NCBI GenBank assembly: GCA_018398805.1
Contig: JAGFBZ010000289.1
Span: 4,667,001 to 4,731,000, forward strand
DNA length: 64,000 nucleotides
Source of the DNA: Hirundichthys speculiger
Taxonomy: Eukaryota > Chordata > Actinopteri > Beloniformes > Exocoetidae
Direction of reading: 5' to 3'
Positions 1 through 12,500 of this stretch are shown one piece after another. The position numbers were made by a program, and so were the translations under genes. Numbering within the stretch: the stretch's first letter is position 1; each line of letters starts with the position of its first letter. The notes under the pieces were generated by a model. It was given only the letters and a program-made list of their open reading frames with translations, was not told the origin of the DNA and did no database searches.

Positions 1-21
1 CCCCCCCCCCCCCCCCCCCCC

Positions 22-2997
22 AATAGATCACAGAATTAGACCCCAAACCTGCAAACAGCATCAGATTTGATGATCCAGGAACCAACATACCCACCAAGTT
101 AGAAGTGGAATGATTAATGTCAAGATAGGAAGTACTGCAGTACTGCAGAAGGACTGGCAATAGGATTTGAGAAATAATTCACAGGACATCATTACAAAAT
201 GATGAAAACATAATTATGAGACCCTTTCCTGTCATTATGACATATAAATAATCAACAACAAGTCGCAGTCCTGTCCTTCAAAAGAGCAAGAACAGAAGCT
301 GGGTTCACTTTAGTTGCTGATAGCAAACCCCAATCCTCCAAAACAAGGAAAATATCCTATGAGCAAGACATTATGTGAAATTAATGGAGCAACAGAAAGC
401 CTTTAACAGGCAATATTAGCGGTTGGAGGGCTTTGGATTGTTAATTATTCCATACTAATTAGCTTTCAGATTCATGTGTTAATGATGAAAACCAACTGAA
501 CAATAATCTGGCATTAACATACTTTACGCAACACAGTGCGTTGCATTATGAGATGCTGCCACCAAAGATTTTGTCAGTTAAATCAGTTGTCTTGAATCTT
601 TGTTGCAATATTTCTGACTGAAATATTGAAAATATTAAATGTGCTTAAGGTTTTCGAAAGCACTATGTGTAAAAAAAAATGTGACTGTGACTTTTTGAGG
701 AGGAGAAAAAGGTATGAAATAGATAAGAGTAAAAATTAAAGTGATCAAACGGTGCTTGATTACATGAACTGAAAAGGTGGACTATTCAGCCACTAAATAT
801 ATCTTTAGAGAATATACTTCTATACACTGACTTCAACTGGTGACTGAGAGTTATTCAGTTATACACCTGAAATTTATTGAGTGGACCTGTGCAGCTCCAT
901 GGAGCTGGGTAAAAGCTTTTTAAGTGACTGATGAACATTATTTTTGATATATTAGCTATTCCTTCGACTCTCACATACTGTATAACGGAAGTTGAGAAAG
1001 CTATACGCAAATTCTGCATCCATAAAAGTTAACACGAGGAAATACTTTGACAATGTAAAAAGGAAATCATAATTAAAGGCAGGATAAGCAATTTCTGGAT
1101 GATGTCACATCTGTTTTTGAAACAAATTATCAAAAAAACCACAGAGCTAGATCCTCCCTTCATCCTCCTCCAGTGCTCCCTGGGAAAACAGCTCATCATG
1201 AACTCTCCCAAGCTGTGTATGAAGACCTTCTTTTTTTTAAAGTTTACTCACGAGATGGGCAGCTAGCAAACTCAATGGGATTAAAAAAAAAAAGTGTTAT
1301 GAGCTAGAAATCGCTTGCATTGTATTTGTAAATTTATGTTAAAACATATTGCTGATCAAAAAAAAACTTGTTTGACCATTGAAGCTGCTTTATATGTGTT
1401 TTACTTCTTAAAATATTTGAAATCAGCAGAATAAACACGGGCTGGGGCGCCGAAAAGGGGGGGTAAAGGATACGGATTATAGGGGCCCATGATTGAGGGG
1501 GGCCCAGAGAGGCCCCTAATGATGATCAAAAATAGCATCAACAAATTTCTCTGCTGTGTTGGGGGGCCCGGTAAAGATTCTTTTCATGGGGCCCAAAATC
1601 CCTAGCGGCGCCCCTGAACACGGGTGTATAAAAAAAATGATTTGATGCCATCTCAAGCATGTAGATCGACCGTTGGCCTAATGAGTTGGGGTGGTCAACA
1701 CATTTTGTCCCTCCAGAGGTGCATATTGTTTTGGTTTTTTTTTTTTTAGTGCTATGATATGCTGCCCCCATGTGGTTGGATGTTGTATTGGTACATAGTA
1801 TAGCTTGAACAGATTTCAAAATGAGAGACCCTTTAAAGGGGGTGTATGTCATTTTCAAGCAGGAGCCTGAGATTGGCCTGAAGCTTAAGAGGTTAAAACC
1901 TGGCGAAGCCAGACATACAAAAAAAAAATAGAAGACCAAAGATTTTTTTTGTGTGTGTGTGTGCGTTTGATGGACTTTCAAACAAAATCTTTATTTATTT
2001 ATTAACAATTTCTTGATAGTTTTTTTATTATTTGTAACAAATTGGGCATTTATAGCAATTTACTGGTCACACTTTTGTCTGTGTTTATTTTGTATACATA
2101 TTTATTTGTTTGTTGTTGCCTTTTTCAGAAAAAGTCTCAGATATCATGTATTAAATATGCTCCGTCTGGTGTGATATAGATGGACCAAGTGCAGTACAGG
2201 ACTCCCTGAAGGATACCTGTGATGGTTACCCTCAACTGACTCATTGCCAGACACTGAGACAGAAATTTTAGTTGTTTTCAAAAGCATCCTGGGTTTCTAT
2301 TGTGTTCCACATTAAAACACAGTGAGGTATCTTTAGGTCGGCCTCTCCTGGAGAGGATGATGAGGAATAACAGAGAGACAAGAGGCTGTATTCTCAATAC
2401 TCTTTTTTAATTTAAATAAGCACATCTGACTAAAACGCCAGAATCAACACACCATTATAAACACAAAGGAATACTCATAAAAAATAATAATCCATGACAG
2501 ATACAGCTAATTATGATACATCCTTACATTCAAACATGATCATTCCGGTATACAGATAATTATTCCTCACACACACCCTTTCCTACACGCATTCAAACAC
2601 ATGCAGACACGCACTTAAAGCCACAGGTTTGTGCTTCAGTGCGTATAAATGAGAAATCCATCATTCTGCATCCGAACAGCTTGCAGATCGGTGGAATAAA
2701 TAACGACTGGTGTCGAGTTACCAGTCCTTCTCCGACGTCTGAGATCAGACTTTGTGCATTTCTGCGTGGTTTATTTTTAATCACGTTCCATCAAACCTTT
2801 ATTTTCTGACCGCCATCTAAGGATGCTTCTTTCAGATCACAGCAGTGGCATGCACATATTCATATTTCTGCACTTGGGGAAGTGCAGTATCAGTATTTTT
2901 GCACGTCGCGGCCAATTGGCTACATATCACACGTTAACTGTTGGTGTGTTGTGCTTTTCCTTTTCCACAATCCTAATGGATTTACACCATCCATCCA
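22..2997. other. Downstream flank of HEG1, no gene seen
   Basis: AT-rich DNA without a convincing reading frame. It contains one small hAT MITE (1442-1616). The window opens with a 21-base C homopolymer (1-21), which could be a simple repeat or a sequence-end artefact. Confidence 0.5.
1442..1616. mobile_element. hAT-type MITE, 175 bp, with 8-bp target duplication
   Basis: Flanked by a perfect 8-base direct repeat AACACGGG (1434-1441 and 1617-1624), diagnostic of hAT insertion. Ends are GGGGCGCCG-like on the left and CGGCGCCCCTG on the right. The interior is GC-rich with GGGGCCC blocks. No coding capacity. Confidence 0.85.
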
Positions 2998-3401
2998 TTT
3001 ATTTATCACTTTGCATTAATGACTTGCCGCACTACCAGGCAGCACTGTTTAATAGTAATGGTTGTCCTACGTTTACGCTGAAGTTGCTACATTAAAGGCA
3101 GGAAAAACTCCTTAAACACTCCAGCAGGAACATGAGGTCCACATGAGTTGAAGTAAATGAATCAAGCCATGCTAAAACACTTCAAAGGTCACGGGGGACA
3201 CATTTCCCTCACAAATATGTCCTCTTTAACGCACGCATACGCACACATTTGCATACTTATTGTGCAACCCTGAATTCAGATATCCAAGGGAGTTTTGAAA
3301 AACAGCGCTGATCACACATTAGCATTGTTGCTGTGTCAGAAAACCAGAAAACTGCCAGTTTGACAGTAAGTGTCTTTGAGTGTGTTTCGAAAGTGGGCCA
3401 C
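2998..3401 (-). other. heg1: HEG1 3'UTR with candidate poly(A) signal
   Basis: Non-coding sequence after the HEG1 stop. AATAAA on the minus strand occurs at 3003-2998, about 400 bases past the stop. Further copies occur at 2803-2798 and 2775-2770. Which one is used cannot be told from sequence. Confidence 0.4.
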
Positions 3402-3545
3402 TTAGAAGTAGTCTCTTCTCCGTGAATCGTCACTGATGAAAGACGGGTTCCACTGGGCGGGATAGATGCACGAGTGACGAGACCCCGGCAGACCTGTGAA
3501 CGGATAGAGGCCGTTTCTCTCCAGGTCCGAGTTTCGCAGAGCGGG
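3402..3545 (-). CDS. heg1: HEG1 exon 14: KRIT1-binding C-terminal tail and stop
   Basis: Encodes RNSDLERNGLYPFTGLPGSR followed by HSCIYPAQWNPSFISD and the end SRRRDYF. The terminal Tyr-Phe is, from published work on the family, the KRIT1 FERM-binding determinant, and here it is intact. The stop is TAA (plus-strand TTA at 3402-3404). Confidence 0.97.
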   Translation of the reverse strand, partial: PALRNSDLERNGLYPFTGLPGSRHSCIYPAQWNPSFISDDSRRRDYF

Positions 3546-6500
3546 CTGATGGAGAAGGCACAAGAAATGGAAAAAATTAAGTGAATGATTCCGTTGTCTC
3601 TAAAAGGCAGAATTGTCTGTGTTTTTTTTATTTCCTCTCAAAAGAACGTTCTCCAGAGATGCTGCGGGATGTCAAGCTGGTCATAGAACAGTGTTGATTT
3701 TTCCTGGAAAACAGCAGTTTCCTTTATTCTGTATCATTTTTCTTACAGTTTTTCTGTTTTGTTCCAGGACTCCTCCTTCAGTTTTTGTTTTTTTTTTTGC
3801 ATTACATTCAAGTGCTTGTGTGCAAACATTTGTGAAAATGATCTCAGCAAGTGGCATTACAGTAAATATGCAGCTCTTTATAAAGACATGCAATCATTAA
3901 CCGAGTGATTTCAATTTCAAATGACAAAAAATTGAATCTATCCTTCTTCTTCTTCGTCTACTTGTTTATATTTTTCTAGCATTTTGAGCAAAAGATGATC
4001 AACTTTCATGATCTTTTTTCCCCCATTACTTCTTAGGACTTTAAATAGAAATGATGTGTTATAATCTGTATGACACCATCCCTGGTAGCCTCTTGAACTC
4101 TCTCCCCTGTGGTTGTGTTTGTGCTTATAAGTGCTATCATTCCTGATTCCGTGTTGCCTTCTGGTGACCACTTTTTCTTTAACCAGTAATTCTATCACAG
4201 AGGTGTGTATTCTTGGCCTCCTTTTTACACTCTTCTCATCTTCCAGGATTGGACATCATGCTCTTAGTTTAGTCTCTGAATTTAAGGCGTTACCAGGCAG
4301 AGCAGCAGCGTTTTCCAGCTTCACGCATCAATTTGATCATCCAGCATCTTTTGAAATCAGTTGTGACAAAGGTACAGTTCACCCTGACTAATCTATCTTG
4401 AAGGGAGCCCTTCAACTTTAAGTAACTGGTGTTGGGATTTATTTATTTATATATAAAGTGTCACTTATACACCCAACACCTCCAATGTCATCTTCAGTCT
4501 TGCAACACCTGAATGCAAGCAGCCATTATTTAAGACGTTTTGTAAGACGGAGGGTCACAGATGGTTACTGTTTGTGTGTTCAATTTAACTTTTTTATTTT
4601 TTTTTTTTTCTTGCAGATGAGCATTATTACAATACTCACAGAGTAGTAAATGTCAGTCATCTGCAGCAGGTTCTTCGTGCTGCCGTTCTCTTGCATCTCT
4701 ATGGTCTCCCTGCCCCACTCCATGGATATCCGGTTATTTTTAGGGAAGTCTGAATACGGGGACATCTGCATGTCTCCGCTCTTGAAGATGATCTTATTGA
4801 GGTCGTTTTTGTCTCTCCTGAAAGACCAAGTGTAAAAACAGTTACACTAGCACCCCAGTGTTTTATTCCTGTGATTTACGTAAACTCATCCAGATGTTTA
4901 GATTTCATTCACAGAGCAGCAAGTTGTATTTTTAAGTCAGTTTTTTAAAATAATGAGATTGCAAACGAGAAAACCTCTTGCAATGAGAGCCAGCTTACTT
5001 GCAGCAGGTGACGATGAGCGCGATGATGAGGATTAGGAGCAGAGCGCCCCCTGCTGGTGACACCACAACGGCAATCAACTTGTAAACTGCAATGAGAAGT
5101 TACAAAGTATTAAATTAAATTCCTGGCAAAATAGATTAATAAATATATACAGAATCACCTCTCTGAAATGATTTTAAATTCAGCTGTGGTAATGCTTTTA
5201 ACCTCAGAGCGAATGGCTTTAATATTTTCTCTTCAGTAAAGACTTATTGAGTCAATCACATGATCAGTAAACACTCAGATTGAAAATCTATAGACTAAGT
5301 TTTTCTTAAGTGAAAGATTTAAGCACTTCAAGCAGTAGCCAGAAGAGCGAAGAACCAAAACAATTATATGATCTTTTTTAGATAAGTTACAGTGACAGAT
5401 TGCTCTTTTTTTTTTTTTTTTTGGCAATTTTCTTTTTTTTTTTTTCAACAAAATGAAGCAGCCGAATCCTTTCAGGTTGGTGATTCCATTTAAAAGTACA
5501 ACAAAAACTCCCATTCAGTCTGGAAAACAGTTATCTGTTAGACAACTTACAGTTTCCACAATTGAATCCTCCAAATCCAAACATGCACCTGAAAAACAGA
5601 AAACATGAGCTACAGTGGACTTTCGTGCTACAGTTTTTCCCAGAATGATAAGAGTGAGAAATCCAAACTTACGGGACACAGGTGCCATTTTCCAGCCTGT
5701 AGCCATCTCCACACTCTGAAACAAGACGCTTTGTTTAGAAGCTTGGAATTACACCGTTTCCTATGAGAGCTTCAAAGGCAGTACTGGTTTCATCAAGGTC
5801 AACAACTTTAATTGTGCATTTTATTGCTATTCAATTTTTACTTTTTTTTTTTAAACCCTAAACTTTTAAATTTTCACATTTTTATACAGGTTATCATTAC
5901 TGTATCTACTGTCTGTTTTTATCCCTTTTTTACTGTCTTTTAATCTTTTAGTTTTTAGCTCCAGTGTTTCCACACTGGGAGTTGTGTCTGGTCTGCCCAT
6001 GGGAAGTGGTCTTGGAGATCTCTCAGGCCGGGGGGGGGGGCTCTACCCTGGTCTATCCGGATTGAGGTGGTCTCTGGGATGGTGCTCCCCCTGGCTGCGG
6101 GCTGCAGCGCCTCTCGGTGTGGATGACCTCCCATAGGTGGTATTTCCTCACCTGGATCCTCAGTGCCCTGCCATGTTACTAAACTATTTACTTTGTGCAT
6201 GTGTGTGCATGTGTGTGCATGTGTGTGCTTTGTGTGTGTCCACCGGTCTATGCAGAATTTATTCAGAAAACCAACTAATTCAAGGGGTTCATATTTTTTT
6301 TTCCCTCCCTAAAGTACATAGAAGCTTATCTAGCTGTCATCATGCTGTAATGTCAATGAATACGAGCTCACCTAAGCAAGACAAGTCCTCAGGGTTGTGT
6401 TTGTAATAACCATGGAGGCACTGGCAGTAAGCTGTGCCACTGGTGTCTGTGCAGGTGGAGCGCTCCGTGTCACAGCGAGTCTTCTGGACCACACACAAGC

Positions 6501-9500
6501 TCACCACTGAAACACAGTGCAACCAGAATGAACACACACTTTGCTCTTTCCCACGACGCATAAATCACTGCATCGTAAGTGACAGTCCTTGTAAGGTATA
6601 TTTCAATATTTAATCACAATATGAAATATATCAGCTTCACAGTGTTTTGAAGTTCTTGTACAATAACTAATCATTTCTCAGTAGCTTTCACCGTGTAGAT
6701 TATTTAATGATGGTTAAACTATGCCCTCTTGTGGCTGACCACAGATACACGACTGCCTTCAATAAAGTTTACACTAGGCCCAGATGGAAGGAGTAATCTT
6801 TGTCAAACCTGTTCAAACAAACACAGTTGATCTTAATGATGTTCATGCGGATGTCATGGCTGTTTACACTCACCCTGGTAAGAGAGCTGGTACTGCAGGA
6901 CCATTCGGCAGTGGGTCAATGAGGAGCTGCAGTTGCTGAGAGACACATTGATGCTGTTGAAGACCTCAGCAGTCGTCACGTCAGTGGAGAGGGAAAACAT
7001 GTTGACGGCCAAGATATGAGCCTCATCCTCCCTGTGAGGAGGAGGTCTCGCATTGTGAGTTTGTCTAACTTTTTGAATAAAAAAATAAATAAATAAAAAT
7101 TTGATTTTACTGAGGTTCTAAAATTCAAATAAGCAGAGTTGCAACCATTTCTACGTTTGGTGTTCTTAGTGAGGCTACGGACTTACTTTTTACTCACAGT
7201 GGAGCGACTGTAACCTTGAAAGACTGACAGTGACGCATTGAGCTGCAGCAAAGACAAAAATATATATCTGAGATATAACACACACGCAGCTCGTGGAGCT
7301 TTTTGAAAATAATGTGGATACTCTGGAGCATCTCTCACCATCTGGATGATCTCTCTCTGGATCTCGTGCATGGCAGCGCTCTTGATTAAAGACCCGTGTG
7401 TGTTAAAACTGAATTTTCCCAAAAATGTTTTTGCTGTGAAAGGAAAAAAAAATGTTGATGTAGTTGAAATAACTTTGGCAACATAAGTACCGGAAATAAT
7501 CCTGCATTGCGTTATTACTTCTTGTGCATGTGCGGCCATCCTCGAGATCAAAGCCGAGCGGGCATTCACAGCTGAAGGAGCCTCGTGTGTTAACGCAGGT
7601 GGAGCCGGTGGGGCAGGGGTCTTGCTTACACTCGTCCACATCTGAAAACGCAGAACACGCCACATCAAATATAAGAGGAACCTCACTAAATCCGCAAAAT
7701 CTAAATTCTATTGTTAACCCTTTGCAATCAAAAATGTGTTTCCTGCATTTGGATCATTGAAACGGCACAGGTGAGGTAGCAAATCCCTCAGGAAAAGCAG
7801 CTCACCCTGGTTGCAGGTCGGTCCTGTCCAGGACTGCTGGCAGATGCAGGTGTACTCAGGCCCTCCTTGATACCTCACACACTCCCCTCCGTTCATACAA
7901 GGGTTTGACACACACGGGTTTCCTGGAGTTCAGGGAGTAGAAAGCGTCTTTTACTTTAACACACTTTCAATCTTTAGATGTGAGAGTCACTTTTTTTTTT
8001 TTTTTAACATATGGCCTAATTTAAGTGCTTTTCATCATAAAGCAGGTTTGGACGATGTTATCAGTGCTGTTCATGTGCTCGTTGTCCGTCTGTCATCAAG
8101 ATTACACAAACAAGTATCAGGTTGATTTTTAGGCAACTGTTTAACACAGTGATACAGGGAAATGAGGACTGTTCCCTGTAGTGGCCTTGCGACTCTCCTT
8201 TGAAGATATAGCAGGTGTGCTTTTCTTTATTTTTCTCATACTGAACTCTTTCAATCGATTATGAGTGATCGAATGGGAACTGTCATGGGGTATAACTGGC
8301 ACAAAAATCATGCATTTGAGAACATATCTGTGGTCATCAGAATAAAATTTCTTTACAGCCCTGACACTGAGGAGAAACACAAAAAATGTTTGTGTTTCTT
8401 GTGAAAAACTGCTAGCTACATGCCACATAAAACTTAAATGTTGCAACTTGTCTTAAAGCCACTCTATGTAGTTTTCAGATATGGGGCAATAGTTGTATAC
8501 TTCTTCTTTTCAAGCTTTAATCATCTAAGCATTTTTTTAATGATGTCAATGCTGCTTAGAAACATGATTAAAGACTTTGAAAATTGAGTGAACAAAGAAA
8601 ATTGATATATAAGCATATAGGCAATAGCACTAATTAGCAATATATGCTTAATGTCAAGCTTGCAAATCCCCTTTATTTATCTTTATTTAATGTTGATAAT
8701 CACCAGAAAATAAAGCTTTTGGTGGAAAATGTCTTAAAACAGGGGTGCCCAATCCTGGTCCTCAAGAGCCCCTATCCAATATGTTTTAGAGGTTTCCCAG
8801 CTTCAACACGCCTGATTCTAATTAATGGTCATTATCAGGTTGTCATCAAAGTCTGCACAAGTCTGTTGATGAGACAGCCACTTGTATCATGGTGTGGTAA
8901 AGCAGGGAAACATCTAAAACCTGCTGGATAGGGGGTCTCGAGGACCAGGATTGGGAACCCCTGTCTTAAAACCTCAGAGTCTGTGTTGCTGTGCCACCTC
9001 TGACCACATGGGGGCATACTGATCTGATATGTTGTCAAGAGAGTCACTGACTGGTAATACATCTTTGTAAGGGTCACTCACTACCTAATGCCAGGGTCTG
9101 GCACATGAACTTTCTTGTGATATTACCCATGTGATCAAAAAAAGTTAATGTTTTTAAAGCAGGCCTTAGGTTTTAATAGAATAAGGCTAAAGCGCATACA
9201 ACTCATTGAGAACATAGTCACCCAATAGCAATAAACAATTCAGGACTGTGTCTTCTATGTTCTTAAAGATGTTGTTTTTTTTTGGCAGAGAGTAAGCTTC
9301 CTATATGTGCAGCTGGTGCAGGTCCTTCTCCCCTCACTCCAATATATTTCTCCATCAGCCCAACTCGAGTGAACCAAACACGACCTTTAGTTTTTTTTTT
9401 TTTTTAGTTTTCTGAAACTACCATCATTTTTTCTACATACTTGAATGAGGAAGGTAATCACTTGGTTACAGTTTGGAATTTCTCCACGAGAAGTCACTGT

Positions 9501-12500
9501 ACTTGGACTTTAAGTCATCCTTTTCAAACTGAAGAGTCAGTTCAGGAATTAAAGCGTTCAGAAAATAAGATCTTGTTGCACAAAGAGCAGAGTTTAAATT
9601 TGTGAAAGTTAAGTTCAAAGTTTAGTTCATTATTGTGCACTGAGTCAAACATTTTGTAGGACATCTATTAAAGGAATATTCTATCGAAATTAAAACCAAA
9701 CTTCAAACAACCAAACAAAATTTTCTGAAAGAATAACGTTTTTTTGAATTTGTAGGAAAATTAATTTGCTTCAAGGTGATAAATAATTTCCATTCAAATA
9801 AAATCTGCTTTGAATCCATCCTCAATACTTACATTATATATTTATTTGATATTAAATGGCTAAAATAAAGGTGATGATCCAGGTCTGTTGATTTAAATGT
9901 AAGAGGTCAACTACTCACTTAGCGGCGTCTCTGTCAGTTGGACACCAGGGGGCGACGTTGTCACCACCAGCTCTGTAGTTCCTCTTGGCTGTTCCTTGGT
10001 GGTGTGCAGAGTCTCTGTGCTCCTGGTTGGAGTGCTGTGCGTGAAGGTGGTGGTGGTGGTGGTGATGAACTGGGTGGGAGTCGGGGTGACTCTCTGGGTT
10101 CCTGCACTTGTATCGGCCTTCAGGGTGGTGGCGTTTGTGGGGTTAGCGATTCCTGTGGATGGTATTTGGGTTTTGACGGCGGGAGTCTTGTGCACCGCAG
10201 GGGTCTGCGGGACCAGGGTGGAGACTGTGGTGGATGGTGCAGTGACTGGGAGGGTGGCCTCTGCTGGGAACCCTGAGGTGTAGCTACTGGTGGTGCTGCT
10301 AGTCCTTGAGGAGGAGGTTGCAGGTAGGGGAGGGCTGGTCGAGGCCACGGTGGTGGTTGTAAAGGCTATCACATTGGAGGTGTCTTCCTCTGTTGATCGT
10401 GAACTGTTTAAATGAAATAAATCAAGTCTCATGGTCATTTTGTTGTAATATATATGCTAATACAAAAGTAGAATGACAATAACTTTACAGAGGACTGTTT
10501 AAAAATCATTTGATTACTCAGTATTGTTGTTAATATACAGAGAAGTTTTTTTTTTTTTTTTTACCTTTCAGTAATAGTGACTGGTGTGGTGGTGAGGAAG
10601 GCTCCGGTAACCAGCACCGGCATGTCTGTCATCGAGTTTATTTCAACTGTACTGCTGCTGACTGTCGAGGGCACTGCAGTCAGACCCCAGCCCACCGTAT
10701 CCTTACTGGTCTGGGACGAAAGCCCCTCTTCTCCCTCGTGGATTTGAGTTCCAGAGCTGTGGGCTCCGGTGGAAGACTCCGTGGACGTTCCCCACTAGAA
10801 CCAGCCCCCTGGTCTGTCCCAGAAACACTTGTAAGACCTCCTGCAGGTGAGGTGAAAGGAGGCGTGGAGGAAACAGACACCTCTGATGGGTCGGTGTTGG
10901 GCTCCGGTATCCTGAGAGGTGGCGTCGAGTCAGAGGTCTCCTGCGATGTTGAATTGTGTTGATGATTGGTGGCGTTAGGTTCTCCGGTTAAACTCTGAGT
11001 CATACTGGTGCTCGCTGGGCTCCCAGTCTCTGAAAAAGGTCCAGTCACATGCTGCTCTGTTGCTTCTCTCCCATTAGTCCTTGTGGACGCCCTACTTTGA
11101 GTATAATCTTCAGTCTTTACAGATTCAGGAGGCACCCCTCTGGTGGAAGGAGGCTGATGGGAATTGGAGGAACTGGAGTCTTCTGTGAAGGCGGGTGAGG
11201 TGCTGTTGCTGGTGGACGAGGTAACAGACAGCAGGGTCCTCTCTCCGGCACGGCTGATGGTGGTTGTGTATGTGTTGTTGTTGAGGACTGCTGTGCGTGA
11301 CACCAGCGAGGTGGAAACCTCTGACAGGTGGCTGGATTCGGAGCTGTCCTGAGGCCGAGTCCCCTCCTCTGTAGACAGCCAGGCCCTGGCCTCCTGGGAC
11401 ACAGCATGGGTGATGCCTGGCATTTGGTTTGTGTTCGTGGAATCCGTCCAGTCACTGCTCAGACTACTCTTGCTGCTGCTACTACTGCTGCTGTCAGCCT
11501 CAGTGGTGGCTCTGAGGCTGGAGGTAAGTGGCTCAGTTGACAGTTTTGGGACCTCTGGTGCCCTGCTGCTTGTTTCTGTGAAGGCTTCTGTCTGCTCAGT
11601 GTCTGCTGAGAAGAAAAGAAAAACAATTTTCACCTAGAAAAGCCTTTGTTATCTTTGTTTCACAATCTGTGCGGTGACACAATGAGCTAAGAATTTATGA
11701 CACTTTTGAGGAATAAAATACTGTATTAATTGAAACCCTTTTAAAAGTTGTGTTAATTTCAAAAAACCAAATAAAATAGTAGTTAATGGATGTCACTTAT
11801 TTTTTTAAGTACCACAATATATTCTCAAGCAAAAACAATAAGTCCTCTTCGCTTTTAGAGAATGTCATGTCCTTTGGAGTTGTGACCAGCAGAGGGCGCT
11901 CACTGCAATGAACCTGCACGAACTGCAGAGAAGTGACAAGATGCTGTCAGAGTGTTGCTGGCTGCAGGGGCAGTGAATTTTGGGTGGAGAACAACTGGCA
12001 GCCAGCTTGTCTACTCTAACAATGGCTTGAAGTCCTAAATATGGAAGTGACTGTCTCTGTTGGGAATCAGCCATTTCCTTCCTAAAGCTGAGTGAGCACA
12101 GAAAACTGCCACCATGGACCTGGGTGTGTATTCATATTCAGAGTCCCTTTTTAAAAAAAAGCTGGTTCAGTACTGCCAGGTCACAGAAATTCCCAAAAAA
12201 CTAGCGGGAGAAAAGAATGTTGCTGCAGAGAAGAGTTATTCTAATGAACAAAAGGTCCGTGCTCCCCTTCAAATCCAGGATTTTCATCTGGTTGTAGTGG
12301 TATTGAGCAACAACATGTAACTTTTTTATACTGTGCAATTATATATTTAACAAAAATGAAAAGGGGGTGGGGGGTGGGTGAACATTTGGGCAAAACTAAG
12401 TACCCCTGCTTCCATAGGATTTAAGAGGGTAAGTTGCAGTTAGGTGCGACGAGTTCAACGTTCTACCGTAAGAAAGATTATTCACAAGTGGAAAGCATTT

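Noticed and set aside
1538..1981. 147-codon minus-strand frame near the left end
   Set aside because: It overlaps an hAT MITE and low-complexity T/A and TG tracts, and its composition is not protein-like.
9938..11637. Several plus-strand open frames of 60-112 codons across the mucin exons
   Set aside because: They are antisense images of Thr/Ser codon runs in HEG1 exons 2 and 3, with no splice context or known motif.
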